From NCBI GenBank assembly GCA_019166125.1, contig JAHTBO010000008.1, forward strand, positions 124,001 to 188,000: a DNA stretch of 64,000 bases, given 5' to 3'. Below, one piece after another: positions 32,751 through 42,348 of this stretch; positions within the stretch are counted from its first letter, which is position 1, and every line of letters begins with the position of its first letter. The notes beneath the pieces are model-generated. The model was not told the DNA's origin. It did not search any database and worked only from the letters and a program-made list of their open reading frames with translations. This stretch comes from Alcaligenaceae bacterium CGII-47 (GTDB lineage Bacteria; Pseudomonadota; Gammaproteobacteria; Burkholderiales; Burkholderiaceae_B). The position numbers and the translations under genes were made by a program.

Positions 32751-33089
32751 ATGACAATGTCATTTTTACCGTCGCTACCCGATTCACGCTTGAGCATCCT
32801 GACCCGCCTCCGCGCTGGGATCCCCTTAATAACAGCGCTTGCCCTGGCCGGAGCCTCCCGCGCCGCACTTGCCCAAAGTACAGGCGGGCTGGCAAAAGCC
32901 CAGACCACGCTGACCATCATCAAAGACAACCTTCTGATCATCCTGCCAATTGCCGCCATCATCATCGGCCTGATCATCGTCGTGCTGTATATGGCCGAGA
33001 TCATGCGCAAGGATGACATGGTGCGCTGGCTGATCGGCTTGGTAGTGGCCGGTTCCATCGCGGAAATTGTCGCGCTGCTCTGGAAGTAA
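32751..33089 (+). CDS. virB2: VirB2 pilin
   Basis: A long signal region cleaved near RAALAQS is followed by a 70-residue mature part with two hydrophobic helices (LLIILPIAAIIIGLIIVVLYM and WLIGLVVAGSIAEIVALLW) separated by a short charged loop. This is the TrbC/VirB2 layout, and it would be the major subunit of the conjugative pilus. Virtually every following gene abuts or overlaps the next. Confidence 0.9.
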   Translation: MTMSFLPSLPDSRLSILTRLRAGIPLITALALAGASRAALAQSTGGLAKAQTTLTIIKDNLLIILPIAAIIIGLIIVVLYMAEIMRKDDMVRWLIGLVVAGSIAEIVALLWK

Positions 33090-33094
33090 CGACT

Positions 33095-33463
33095 ATGAGC
33101 ATGATTTCCGACACGGCGGCAGAAAAGCCAACCAGCACCACCTACCCCGTATTCAAGGGCCTTGGGCGTAAACCCACTTTTTTTGGCGTACCCACCACCT
33201 TGCTATTTGGTGCCTTCATGGTGGTCGCGGTAATCGCCATGCTTGCCGGTCTGGCGTGGTGGGGGCTGTTGCTTGTCATCCTGCCCACCATTGCCATCGT
33301 CACCCGCCACGACGACAAGGCGTTTGATGTCCTCTGGCTGGAGGCCAAGACACGGGCCAGAAATCGCAACAAACGTTTCTGGAACGGTTCCAGCTATTCG
33401 CCGTTGACCTATCACCGACGCCGCCCCTGGCGCACCCTTGTTAACCGGAGAACTCAGCCATGA
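33095..33463 (+). CDS. virB3: VirB3
   Basis: This is a 122-residue inner-membrane protein with the VirB3 motif YPVFKGLGRKPTFFGVP before a hairpin of two hydrophobic helices, then a basic tail. Its stop overlaps the VirB4 ATG (ATGA). Confidence 0.92.
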   Translation: MSMISDTAAEKPTSTTYPVFKGLGRKPTFFGVPTTLLFGAFMVVAVIAMLAGLAWWGLLLVILPTIAIVTRHDDKAFDVLWLEAKTRARNRNKRFWNGSSYSPLTYHRRRPWRTLVNRRTQP

Positions 33464-35880
33464 CTGCTGCCCTGGCCATAGATGAACGGCTGGTATCCCG
33501 TTACCTGCCGTACTCACACCACGTTACCGAACAAATTATTGCCTGCGACAACCAGGAATACATGGCTGTTATCAAGGTGGCTGGCCGTGTACCGGATGCC
33601 CACAGCCTGGACGAACAAAAGGAATGGATCGAGGCACTGCATAACGTCATACGTGGCATGCAGCTGGGCACCATCGGCCTGTACTCACATATCGTGCGCC
33701 GCCGCGTCAATGAATACCCACAGAGCGATTTTCCGCAAGCCTTTGCCGCCCAGTTCGACAATGCCTACCGGCGAACCTTTGATACCCGTGGCCTGATGGT
33801 CAACGATTTGTACCTGACCGTGCTGGTTCATCCTGTGGCCGACCCGGTCATGGGCACGTTTGCCAGCCTGGAAAAAGCTGATGGGGCCCGCCTGGCGCTG
33901 TGGCAGGCGGAATCCATAGACCGTTTGCAGAACACCCTACGCGCATTAAAAGCTGGCCTGCATCGCTACGACCCTGTAGTCCTGGAGATCGTGCATCGTA
34001 ATGGACACGCTTTCAGCGAACCGGCTTCGTTTCTGGGATACCTCATATCAGGATCATGGCAAAGCGTACCCGTCACACGCTCACGCTTGCGCGACACACT
34101 GCCTGATGCACGGCCCATCTTTTCCCGATTCGGAGAGATCGGGGAGCTACGCAGCATTCAATCATCGCGGATTTTCGGCATGCTGGAGTTGCGTGATTAC
34201 CCGGAAAACACCAAGCCTGGCCACATGGACAAGCTGCTGGCCTTGCCTTACGAATATGTGCTGACGCAATCGTGGGGCAGCTTTACCGGTGCGGCGGCAA
34301 AGGGGATGGTTAAGCGGCACCGTAAATTGCTGGTTGATTCCGGTGACGACTCAGTTAGCCAGGTGACGCAGCTTGATCAAATCATGGACGAGCTGACATC
34401 AGGACGTTTAGGACTGGGTGATCACCATGCCACGCTGCTAATTTATGGCGACACGCCCGCAGCGGTACGCCAGGCCATAGCCAATACAGCCAGCCTGCTG
34501 GCCGAGGAAGCCATTGTTGCCAAACCGCTGGAACGCGCCCTGGAAGCGGGGTACTGGGCGCAACTGCCAGGCAACTGGCATTGGCGACCACGCCCAGTAC
34601 CGATCACCTCGTACAACTTTCTATGTCTGTCTAGTCTGCATAATCAGTTAACCGGCAAACCGGCAGGTAATCCATGGGGCCCAGCGGTAACCATGCTCAA
34701 AACGCATACCGGCTCACCCTTTTTCTTCAGCTTTCATGCTTCGACGGAGGATTTAGACGACACCGGCAAGCGCCGCCCAGGCAACACGATGATCATAGGC
34801 ATGACCGGCACCGGGAAAACCGTGCTGCAAGGAGTGCTGCTTACCCAGGCTCAGAAATTCGGTGCCACCTGCGTAGTCTGGGACAAGGATCAAGGTATGC
34901 AGGTCTTGATCATGGCGCTGGGTGGCCGGTACTTCAACTTGCGCCAGGGAACACCCACGGGCTGGAATCCGTTTCAAATGGAACCCACCAAAGGCAATGT
35001 CGCTTTCATGCGGCGTCTGGTTGTACACCTGGCATCACTACGCGGCGAAGCCGTCACCACACGTCAGCGTGATGAAATCGCCAAAGCCATCGAGCAAATG
35101 ACAACGCTGATTGATCGTAAAAGCCGGGGTCTTTCCACCCTTAATACCTTGCTGCCCAATCCATTTTCCGAAGAAGGAGTCAGCACCGTACACGCCCGTT
35201 TGGCTGCCTGGTGTCAGGACGGCGAATACGGCTGGGTATTCGACAATCCAGAAGATAGGCTGGATCTGGATAGCGATGGCCAACAGCCCCCCATCTTTGG
35301 GTTTGATCTGACCGAGCTGCTGGATGATGACGACGTACGCGGCGCTGCCACGATGTATCTACGTCATCGCGTCAACGCACTGCATAACGGGCAACGCATC
35401 ATCAACCTGTTCGATGAATGCCAGCACCCGCTGAAAGATCGGCACTTTCAGGAGGACATGCAAGATGCCAGTCGCACGATACGCAAGAAGAACGGCGTCC
35501 TGGCTTTTGCCACACAGGAACCTGGGGCGATATCGGAGAACCCAGTGGGGCCGTCGCTTATCCAGCAGGCGGCAACCCTGATCTTTCTGCCCAACCCAAG
35601 GGCCAAGGCCAAGGACTACATCACTGGCTTTGGGCTAACTCCCAGCGAATTTGAACTGCTCAAATCCCTGGGTGAGGCCAGCCGCAAGTTCCTGATCAAG
35701 CAAGGCAGCAATGTCACCGTTGCCCAACTCGACTTAAACGGGTGCGAGGATGAGTTGCTGGTTTTCTCGGGCAGCCCAGATATGGCCGCTCTGGCCGAAT
35801 CAGCCGTACAGCAGGCGGGGCCAAACCCGGCTGACTGGTTGCCTGTGTATCTGAACTCTGTCAAAGGTGTACGGCAGTAA
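33460..35880 (+). CDS. virB4: VirB4 ATPase
   Basis: The 806-residue protein has the N-terminal VirB4 domain (SRYLPYSHHVTEQII; GMQLGTIGLYSHIVRRR) and a RecA-like motor with Walker A GMTGTGKTVL at about residue 445 and Walker B IINLFDECQ near 647, then the arginine-bearing DASRTIRKKNGV. It powers pilus assembly and substrate transfer at the inner membrane. Length is normal for the family. Confidence 0.96.
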   Translation: MTAALAIDERLVSRYLPYSHHVTEQIIACDNQEYMAVIKVAGRVPDAHSLDEQKEWIEALHNVIRGMQLGTIGLYSHIVRRRVNEYPQSDFPQAFAAQFDNAYRRTFDTRGLMVNDLYLTVLVHPVADPVMGTFASLEKADGARLALWQAESIDRLQNTLRALKAGLHRYDPVVLEIVHRNGHAFSEPASFLGYLISGSWQSVPVTRSRLRDTLPDARPIFSRFGEIGELRSIQSSRIFGMLELRDYPENTKPGHMDKLLALPYEYVLTQSWGSFTGAAAKGMVKRHRKLLVDSGDDSVSQVTQLDQIMDELTSGRLGLGDHHATLLIYGDTPAAVRQAIANTASLLAEEAIVAKPLERALEAGYWAQLPGNWHWRPRPVPITSYNFLCLSSLHNQLTGKPAGNPWGPAVTMLKTHTGSPFFFSFHASTEDLDDTGKRRPGNTMIIGMTGTGKTVLQGVLLTQAQKFGATCVVWDKDQGMQVLIMALGGRYFNLRQGTPTGWNPFQMEPTKGNVAFMRRLVVHLASLRGEAVTTRQRDEIAKAIEQMTTLIDRKSRGLSTLNTLLPNPFSEEGVSTVHARLAAWCQDGEYGWVFDNPEDRLDLDSDGQQPPIFGFDLTELLDDDDVRGAATMYLRHRVNALHNGQRIINLFDECQHPLKDRHFQEDMQDASRTIRKKNGVLAFATQEPGAISENPVGPSLIQQAATLIFLPNPRAKAKDYITGFGLTPSEFELLKSLGEASRKFLIKQGSNVTVAQLDLNGCEDELLVFSGSPDMAALAESAVQQAGPNPADWLPVYLNSVKGVRQ

Positions 35881-35949
35881 CTTGACTCGCCCCTAACCCG
35901 CAAGCACACCATACTCAAAGCTTTTTATGCCCAACATGAGGACGCAACC

Positions 35950-36321
35950 ATGAATCGACGACAGTTTTTGATGGCCGCAAGTGCCGCAACACTCACCACA
36001 CTGGCCGGATGCCTGGACGATTCAGGTACAAAGTTTGCGGGGTATTGGAAAGAAGAACTATCAGGCGACAAGAAATTCCCAGCGTTTATGCAGATACAGC
36101 CCAACGATTCGACCTATCTGATTACCGTACGCCTGCGTGACCGGGTTTTTGCCAAATACAAGACCTTCACCAAGCCAGGCAACGTCCAGGACAACATCAT
36201 GATGGTCGATGGCAAGTCCATGATCTCGTACACGAAGGCCTCCGACACTGTTCAGGTTGGCAACGAGCGCTACACCCGCATCACCGAGTCTGAATACAAA
36301 CAGACCATCGGCACAGACTAA
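35950..36321 (+). CDS. small lipoprotein between virB4 and virB5
   Basis: The leader MNRRQFLMAASAATLTTLAG-C has both a Tat-like RRQF and a lipobox LAGC, so the 123-residue product is likely a lipoprotein with about 100 residues of beta-rich periplasmic domain (FAGYWKEELSGDKKFPAFMQI). The position suits an entry-exclusion (Eex-like) protein, but I see no diagnostic motif. Its 3' end lies 25 bases before the virB5 ATG. Confidence 0.6.
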   Translation: MNRRQFLMAASAATLTTLAGCLDDSGTKFAGYWKEELSGDKKFPAFMQIQPNDSTYLITVRLRDRVFAKYKTFTKPGNVQDNIMMVDGKSMISYTKASDTVQVGNERYTRITESEYKQTIGTD

Positions 36322-36346
36322 CCTCCCTTCCCCTTTGGAGTCTCTT

Positions 36347-37027
36347 ATGAAGCGCAGCAAAATTCTTGCTGCCAGCTTACTGCTGGCCGCAACCTTTACA
36401 TCGTCCGTCTATGCCAGCGGCATTCCAACGCTGGACGTGAACTCAATCGCCCAACTGAAAGTCCTCCAAGATCAAGTCCAGACGGCAATGCAGCAGCTCA
36501 ATCAGGCCAAAGCCCAGCTTGCCGCGCTGACGCAATCAAGCGGCTTTGGATACGTCCTCAATAACCCCGGTGTGCGAGAGCAACTGCGCAGTGCTTTGCC
36601 CGCTGACGCAAACGCCTTGCTTGATCGGATGGAAAACGACAACTCGGGCATGTCCAGTGCTGTCGATGACATTATCAGCGACGTGAATGCGCCAGTAAAT
36701 TTTTCCGAGGATCGAGCCAAGCTTGCCGAACGGAAATTAAAAATCGACGCTACGGCCAAAGCCCTTTCCCAGCGTGCCTACGACTCTATGACCAAGCGGC
36801 TGGAAGTTCTGGACGGCTTACAAGCCAAGATCAACGAAACCACGAATCCCAAAGAAATTGCAGAATTGCAAGCGCGTATCGCGATTGAGCAGGCCAATGT
36901 ACAAACCGACCAAACCCGGATCGAGCTGGCCAGACAGCAGCTAGACGCCGAACGCGCCTTACTCAACGCCCGCGCTGAACGCGTCCACGGCAGCTGGTTT
37001 GGCAACAACAGACAACAATCTAACTGA
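36347..37027 (+). CDS. virB5: VirB5 minor pilus subunit
   Basis: A signal peptide (cleavage near SVYASG) precedes about 200 residues of long helices with a high Gln/Ala/Leu content (LKVLQDQVQTAMQQLNQAKAQL), as in VirB5/TrbJ-like proteins at the pilus tip. GGAG nine bases before the ATG at 36347 defines the start. Confidence 0.85.
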   Translation: MKRSKILAASLLLAATFTSSVYASGIPTLDVNSIAQLKVLQDQVQTAMQQLNQAKAQLAALTQSSGFGYVLNNPGVREQLRSALPADANALLDRMENDNSGMSSAVDDIISDVNAPVNFSEDRAKLAERKLKIDATAKALSQRAYDSMTKRLEVLDGLQAKINETTNPKEIAELQARIAIEQANVQTDQTRIELARQQLDAERALLNARAERVHGSWFGNNRQQSN

Positions 37028-37040
37028 ACAGGAGAATCTT

Positions 37041-38009
37041 ATGGCCGGTGGATTCAATACCGCCACAGTCACGGCCCCACCCGACTCGGTCAGCATTGCC
37101 CAGTGGATTACCAACCAAACCGACGCGGTGTTGCAATCGGCCGTGGCGCAGCCAATTGAACAATTGACGACGGCCCTGCTGCCTATCATTACCATGGGCT
37201 TGACCTTACAGTTTCTGGCCTACGCGTTTGCCATCATGCATGGTCAGGGCGGCATGACGGTGACCGAGTTTTTCAAGAAAGCCATCATGGTGGCCATCAT
37301 CGCTATGGTGGCAACCGCTGGAGGTCTGTATCAGACGGACATCTCCAAAACCATGCTGTCGCTACCCGATGATTTAACCGCCGTCGTAACCGGCAACACC
37401 ACGGTTGCCGCCGAGGTGGACAAGCTGCAGCAGAAAACAACCGCTGCCACGGATCGGATGGGTTCAGCAGGCGGAGAGTCCAACAGTTGGTACAGCGTGC
37501 TACCCAGTACCAAGGAGGTCTTTGTAGGGATCCTGACGTTTGCCGTCACCATCAATTCAGCCGTTGTCGGTGCGGCAATCGCCGTCATTATGGTGGTCAT
37601 CAAGGTGGGTATGGCACTTGTCGTCGCCACAGGCCCTTTGTTCATCGCGGGTCTGTTATTTGAACCAACCAAAAAGCTTTTCGATAGCTGGGTAGCGCAA
37701 GCCTTGAACTTCATTTTTCTGGCGCTTCTCGCGGGCCTGATCTTCGCTATCCTGCTTCAAATGAACTTGCAGTTCATCGAGGCCATGGCGAAATTCATCG
37801 ACGAAGGCGAAACCAATCTGCTCGCGCTTCTTGCGGGACAACTTCTGGTCGGCATTGCCAGCATCGCCATCATGCTGATGCTGCCTGGCCTGGCAGCCGG
37901 TCTATCGGGCGGCTTCGGCGCTCAGATGGGGATCGGTGCAGCCGGTCGCGGCGCATTCACTGCCATGCGCATTTCCAGAATGCTTCCTCGCATGCCCAAG
38001 GGCAAATAG
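37041..38009 (+). CDS. virB6: VirB6 polytopic membrane protein
   Basis: The 322-residue product has about six to eight membrane segments, the TrbL/VirB6 core VGMALVVATGPLFIAGLLFEPTKKLFDSWVAQALNF and a Gly-rich C-terminus (GLAAGLSGGFGAQMGIGAAGRG). It lines the translocation path across the inner membrane. The ATG at 37041 has AGGAGAA in front. Confidence 0.93.
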   Translation: MAGGFNTATVTAPPDSVSIAQWITNQTDAVLQSAVAQPIEQLTTALLPIITMGLTLQFLAYAFAIMHGQGGMTVTEFFKKAIMVAIIAMVATAGGLYQTDISKTMLSLPDDLTAVVTGNTTVAAEVDKLQQKTTAATDRMGSAGGESNSWYSVLPSTKEVFVGILTFAVTINSAVVGAAIAVIMVVIKVGMALVVATGPLFIAGLLFEPTKKLFDSWVAQALNFIFLALLAGLIFAILLQMNLQFIEAMAKFIDEGETNLLALLAGQLLVGIASIAIMLMLPGLAAGLSGGFGAQMGIGAAGRGAFTAMRISRMLPRMPKGK

Positions 38010-38079
38010 CCCGTCTTTTCCCTTTTTACCTTCAACGCCTGCCGATGCCTTTGCACTGCGGGCCAGGAGTCTTTTACCT

Positions 38080-38217
38080 ATGAAAACCTTGATTACCGCT
38101 CTAGTGCTGGCTGGAATGCTTTCGGCTTGCGCATTTCATGCGCCACAAGCGCCTCAACCTGCTGACTCGCCACGCCTGCCTGTGAACGCGACCGCGCCTT
38201 ATGCCCAAGGAGCCTGA
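38080..38217 (+). CDS. virB7: VirB7-like lipoprotein
   Basis: A 45-residue lipoprotein has lipobox LSAC at residues 14-17 and a Pro-rich tail. Size, lipobox and position just before virB8 identify the VirB7 that stabilises VirB9 in the outer-membrane core. GGGCCAGGAGT precedes the ATG at 38080. It is too short for many gene finders. Confidence 0.8.
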   Translation: MKTLITALVLAGMLSACAFHAPQAPQPADSPRLPVNATAPYAQGA

Positions 38218-38220
38218 ATT

Positions 38221-38907
38221 GTGAAAGATCAAATCAAGTCAGAAGACTTGGCCGCACACCTGGAAAGGTCGCGCGGCCTGGAACGCGACTACTTGGGCGA
38301 ACTGGTCACAAGCCGCCGACGTGCTTGGCGCATCGCCACGGCAGCGGGTGTGCTGGCCTTTGCCGCCGTAGGCGCTGTAGCTGGTTTAACCCCACTGAAG
38401 GCACCGCCAGAAATGTATGTCGTACGCGTCGATAACGCGACCGGCTCCATCGAACACGTCAGCACGCTCGGCGAACCGATGGACGATTATGGCAATCGGA
38501 TCGCCAAATACTTTCTAAACACCTACGTCCTGAACTGCGAGGGCTATAGCTGGCAAACGATCCAAGAGCAGTTTGATACTTGCGCCCTGCTTTCATCTCC
38601 GCCTATGCAAACCCGCTATGGCAAACGTTACGAGGGACCAGACGCACCCACTACCCGCCTGCGCGACCTGGGTGCAATAGATGTACAGGTGCACTCAATC
38701 ACCTTGGGAGCAAACCAATCGGCCACGGTACGGTTCACGACAATCGAACACGAAGTAGCCAGCGGTCAAACCCAAAGCACGCGTCACTTAATTGCCACGA
38801 TGGCTTACGAATACGTCAATGTCCCATTGACCGAAAACGTGGCTCGTCGCAATCCCCTGGGGTTTCAGGTCGTGCGCTACGACCTGGCCTCTGATCTATC
38901 GCGCTAA
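38221..38907 (+). CDS. virB8: VirB8
   Basis: A GTG start (GAGCC upstream) opens a 228-residue protein: a cytoplasmic N-terminus, one membrane helix (WRIATAAGVLAFAAVGAVAGL) and a periplasmic NTF2-like domain with EMYVVRVDNATGSIEHV. It is the assembly hub of the inner-membrane complex. Confidence 0.93.
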   Translation: MKDQIKSEDLAAHLERSRGLERDYLGELVTSRRRAWRIATAAGVLAFAAVGAVAGLTPLKAPPEMYVVRVDNATGSIEHVSTLGEPMDDYGNRIAKYFLNTYVLNCEGYSWQTIQEQFDTCALLSSPPMQTRYGKRYEGPDAPTTRLRDLGAIDVQVHSITLGANQSATVRFTTIEHEVASGQTQSTRHLIATMAYEYVNVPLTENVARRNPLGFQVVRYDLASDLSR

Positions 38908-38918
38908 AAGGAATACGC

Positions 38919-39764
38919 ATGCTGCACAAGCTCATTACCCGCCACGCTGTCGTACTGGCGCTAGCCTGCATCTTGCCAGGCCCCGTATCAGCGCTGGACT
39001 TGCCCAAGCATTCCCGCGCTGACTCCAGAATTCGCTATGCCAACTACAACCCAGCTGATGTAATCCAGCTTGATGCCGTCATCGGTGTGGCCACCCATAT
39101 CGTCCTGGAAGAAAACGAGGAGTATGTTTACCACGTCTTTGGTGACTCGGAGGCCTATGCATTCACACACAAGGCCAATCACCTGTTTTTCAAGCCCGTC
39201 GCTGACGATGCCGACACCAACCTGATTGTCGTCACCAACCGGCGCAATTACACCTTTCGAATCAGCTACAGCCCAAACCCCAAGGCGCGCGCCTTGTACA
39301 AACTGGTGCTTCGCTACCCCGACACCGAAGCACAGCGCACCCATAAGGCGGCTGAGAAAAGCGCCATAAAAACCGCCTTTCAACAAGCCGGGCCCATCAA
39401 TTGGCAGTCATACAGCAAAAGCGGCGACATGAGCCTTGCGCCCGTCCACGCCTGGGACGATGGCCGACAAACCTGGATGCAGTTTTCCCAAACGGCAGAT
39501 ATCCCCGCCGTATACCGCGTCACTGCTGACGGGCAAGAGGTTATTACGAACTACCACATGGCCGACGAGCGCACGATGGTACTGCACCGCACAGCCTCCA
39601 AATGGCACATACGCTTGGGCAGTCAGGTTGCCGCCATCCACAACGCGAGCGCTGGCTTGGCTCCTGAAGTGGGTCACACCGGCACGACCTCTCCTAACGT
39701 TAGGCGTGTCATCCAAGGTTCTGATGCTAATAAATCCAGCCTAACAATCTCTAAAGAGCGATAA
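38919..39764 (+). CDS. virB9: VirB9
   Basis: A signal peptide (ILPGPVSALDL) precedes 281 residues with the family's DSRIRYANYNPADVIQLDAV, the beta-rich NLIVVTNRRNYTFRISY and a C-terminal domain with RTASKWHIRLG. It forms the outer-membrane core with VirB7 and VirB10. Confidence 0.94.
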   Translation: MLHKLITRHAVVLALACILPGPVSALDLPKHSRADSRIRYANYNPADVIQLDAVIGVATHIVLEENEEYVYHVFGDSEAYAFTHKANHLFFKPVADDADTNLIVVTNRRNYTFRISYSPNPKARALYKLVLRYPDTEAQRTHKAAEKSAIKTAFQQAGPINWQSYSKSGDMSLAPVHAWDDGRQTWMQFSQTADIPAVYRVTADGQEVITNYHMADERTMVLHRTASKWHIRLGSQVAAIHNASAGLAPEVGHTGTTSPNVRRVIQGSDANKSSLTISKER

Positions 39765-39767
39765 ACC

Positions 39768-40886
39768 ATGACGGAACACATCAATGAACCGGGCGTTACC
39801 GATCTGGACGCGGAGCGCGGCCCGGCCCAGCTGGACGATACAAAACGCACCGTACCGCGCGGCGCACGCGCATTCTTATGGATCACGGGCCTTGCAGCGG
39901 TCGCTGTCACGGCGGGTGTATTCATCAGCACATTAGACAGGCAAGCCACACAGGAATCGCAGACCCTGGAGGCCACGCGTAGCGGGATCACAAATAGGCT
40001 GGCAGCCCCCCAAGTGCGACGTACGCCGCCTCAAGGCAACACTGCCCCTACTGCGCCCGCACCCGAACCGACACCAGCCGCCGTTCCGGTCATTATCAAT
40101 AGCGGCCTTGCGCTACCGGACAACACCACGGCAAGACGCTTGCGCAGTCCGCTAAGAGCCGAAAGCGAGCCATCCGCCGAAATCGCTGCAAACACCGGCG
40201 CAACGGCAAGCGGCCCAATGCGCGATTCTGGCCCTCTGGCCGACAAGCTACGTCCGCTGGAGCTGGCACCTTCCGTCGCCGGGCAGTTGGGGAATCGCAA
40301 TTTCCTGATTACCCAAGGCACCATGATCGACTGCACTTTGCAAACACGATTGGTCAGTACCCATGCTGGCTTACTGACCTGCCTAGCCACGCACGACATC
40401 ATGAGCGCAAACGGCAAGGTCAAACTGATTGATCGGGGAACAAAGTTCACCGGCTACCAGTCAGGCGGCATAGTTCAAGGTCAGGCCCGCGCGTTTATTA
40501 CCTGGAACCGCCTTGAAACGCCTACAGGGGTCATTCTGAACCTGGCTTCGCCGGGCACTGGGCCACTAGGCGAGGCAGGCGTCGATGGCGACGTCGATAA
40601 CCATTTTTGGGATCGGTTCGGTAACGCGATTCTACTAAGTCTTATCGGCGACCTGGGCAACTGGGCAAGCAGCCAAGGCCAGCAAGGGGATAACAACATC
40701 CGGTTCGATTCCACACGCGAAGGTGGGCAGGAAGTCATTGCCAAGATACTGGAGCATTCGCTGGATATTCCCCCAACCCTTTACAAAAACCAGGGCGAAC
40801 GCATCGGCATCATGGTCGCCCGCGATCTGGATTTCAGCCACGTCTATGACCTTAAACCCATCTCAAACTACCATTCCCTTCGATAG
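39768..40886 (+). CDS. virB10: VirB10
   Basis: A short cytoplasmic part and one membrane helix (FLWITGLAAVAVTAGVFIS) are followed by a Pro-rich periplasmic linker and the TrbI/VirB10 beta-barrel with ITQGTMIDCTLQTRLVSTHAG and the antenna-helix region HFWDRFGNAILLSLIGDLGN. Its 3' end overlaps virB11 by 41 bases. Confidence 0.95.
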   Translation: MTEHINEPGVTDLDAERGPAQLDDTKRTVPRGARAFLWITGLAAVAVTAGVFISTLDRQATQESQTLEATRSGITNRLAAPQVRRTPPQGNTAPTAPAPEPTPAAVPVIINSGLALPDNTTARRLRSPLRAESEPSAEIAANTGATASGPMRDSGPLADKLRPLELAPSVAGQLGNRNFLITQGTMIDCTLQTRLVSTHAGLLTCLATHDIMSANGKVKLIDRGTKFTGYQSGGIVQGQARAFITWNRLETPTGVILNLASPGTGPLGEAGVDGDVDNHFWDRFGNAILLSLIGDLGNWASSQGQQGDNNIRFDSTREGGQEVIAKILEHSLDIPPTLYKNQGERIGIMVARDLDFSHVYDLKPISNYHSLR

Positions 40887-41892
40887 GGCCATTTCAGCGC
40901 GCACGTTCTTGCGTCCCATCGCGCCGTACCTGAACGATCCTGCCATCACCGAGCTGGCCATCGTGCGCCCTGCCGAGCTTTTCACCCGACAGGCCGGGGC
41001 CTGGCATCGCCAACAATGCCCCGCCTTAACCTACGATCACCTGGCAGCCTTGGCCAATGCCCTGACTGTCTACAACAAGCTGGGTACAACACCCATCCTG
41101 TCAGTTGTTCTGCCCGACGGTGAACGCGGGCAGATCATCCAGCCACCAGCCTGCCTGGACGGCACCATCGCCATGAATATCCGTAAACATACCCTGGTGG
41201 TCAAAACCCTGGACGACCTGGATACGGACGGCGCTTTTAATCATGTTCACGATAGCGTCAACGAAATTTGTACTGATGGCCTTATGCCAACGGATCGCCG
41301 GTTACTAGCTCTTAAAAATGCCGGGCGTATGGTCGAGTTTCTGCATGAGGCTGTGCAAGCACGGCGCAACATCGTTATTGCCGGTGCTACGGGATCAGGA
41401 AAAACCACCTTTGCCCGTTCGCTCATTGAACGGGTTCCGATCAACGAACGCCTGATCACCATAGAAGACGTTCACGAACTGGTGCTGCCTAATCACCCCA
41501 ACCGGGTCCACATGATGTACGGCGGCACCCGTGGCCGCGTCACGGCTACGGACTGTATTGCGGCCTGCATGCGCCTGACACCTGATCGAATTTTTTTGGC
41601 GGAACTACGCGGCTCGGAGGCCTGGGAGTACCTGGCAGCATTGAATACCGGCCATCCCGGTTCCATTACAACAACACACGCCAATAGCGCCGCCGACACC
41701 TACGACCGGCTGGTTACGCTGATTAAGCAATCACCTACGGGCGGGCAGCTTGATCTGAATACCATTCGAGATTTTTTGACCCATACGGTGGACATCGTGC
41801 TGTATTACGAGCACTACCGTCTCACCCAGGTCTGGTATGAACCGCAGCGACACTCGGTGAAGGTCACAAATCAAGGAAACGTCTATGGCTGA
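40846..41892 (+). CDS. virB11: VirB11 traffic ATPase
   Basis: This 348-residue secretion ATPase has Walker A GATGSGKTTFARS, the Asp box TIEDVHEL, the Walker B-like RIFLAELRG and the His box GHPGSITTTHANS. The ATG at 40846 inside virB10 starts a conserved N-terminal domain; longer readings are nonsense in virB10's other frame. Confidence 0.95.
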   Translation: MTLNPSQTTIPFDRAISARTFLRPIAPYLNDPAITELAIVRPAELFTRQAGAWHRQQCPALTYDHLAALANALTVYNKLGTTPILSVVLPDGERGQIIQPPACLDGTIAMNIRKHTLVVKTLDDLDTDGAFNHVHDSVNEICTDGLMPTDRRLLALKNAGRMVEFLHEAVQARRNIVIAGATGSGKTTFARSLIERVPINERLITIEDVHELVLPNHPNRVHMMYGGTRGRVTATDCIAACMRLTPDRIFLAELRGSEAWEYLAALNTGHPGSITTTHANSAADTYDRLVTLIKQSPTGGQLDLNTIRDFLTHTVDIVLYYEHYRLTQVWYEPQRHSVKVTNQGNVYG

Positions 41893-42157
41893 GCCACACG
41901 AAGGCATCGGCTTTCGCGCGATTGCCTATAGCGTGATGCAAAAAACGTATAACGAAGGCATGGCTCAACACAAAACCTCCGTTGAAATTGCCGCCGACAT
42001 TGATGCCGCCTATCCGTGGGAGATTCCACGCCAAGGGCACCGGTATAAATGCTGGAAGGTAGTACGTCGCGAGTTCTTCAAACGCCACAATCTGCCAGGG
42101 CTACGTCCTGCAAAGCCCATTCAGCAGATCGCCCAGAAGCTGCTAAGAAGTAGCTGA
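41885..42157 (+). CDS. small conjugation-locus protein of unknown function
   Basis: The 90-residue soluble basic protein overlaps the 3' end of virB11 by eight bases and is therefore the last gene of the virB operon. It has PWEIPRQGHRYKCWKVVRREFFKRHNLPG, a Trp- and Arg-rich stretch that could bind nucleic acid. I know no family for it. The 190 bases after it hold no gene. Confidence 0.6.
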   Translation: MAEPHEGIGFRAIAYSVMQKTYNEGMAQHKTSVEIAADIDAAYPWEIPRQGHRYKCWKVVRREFFKRHNLPGLRPAKPIQQIAQKLLRSS

Positions 42158-42348
42158 TATACCGCAGCAAAGCGGCAATCCGGCCAGCCAGGCCATTGCT
42201 GCTCTACCTATCCCATTGATCAGACACACGCTGCACCGCTGATGCTTGTCACCATCTGTGCAGCACGTCCTTTCACGCGTAACAAGGGATAGGCGGCGCG
42301 AGTACTGGCGCGGGCTTATCCCTGCGCACCTGCACGGAATCATCGCGC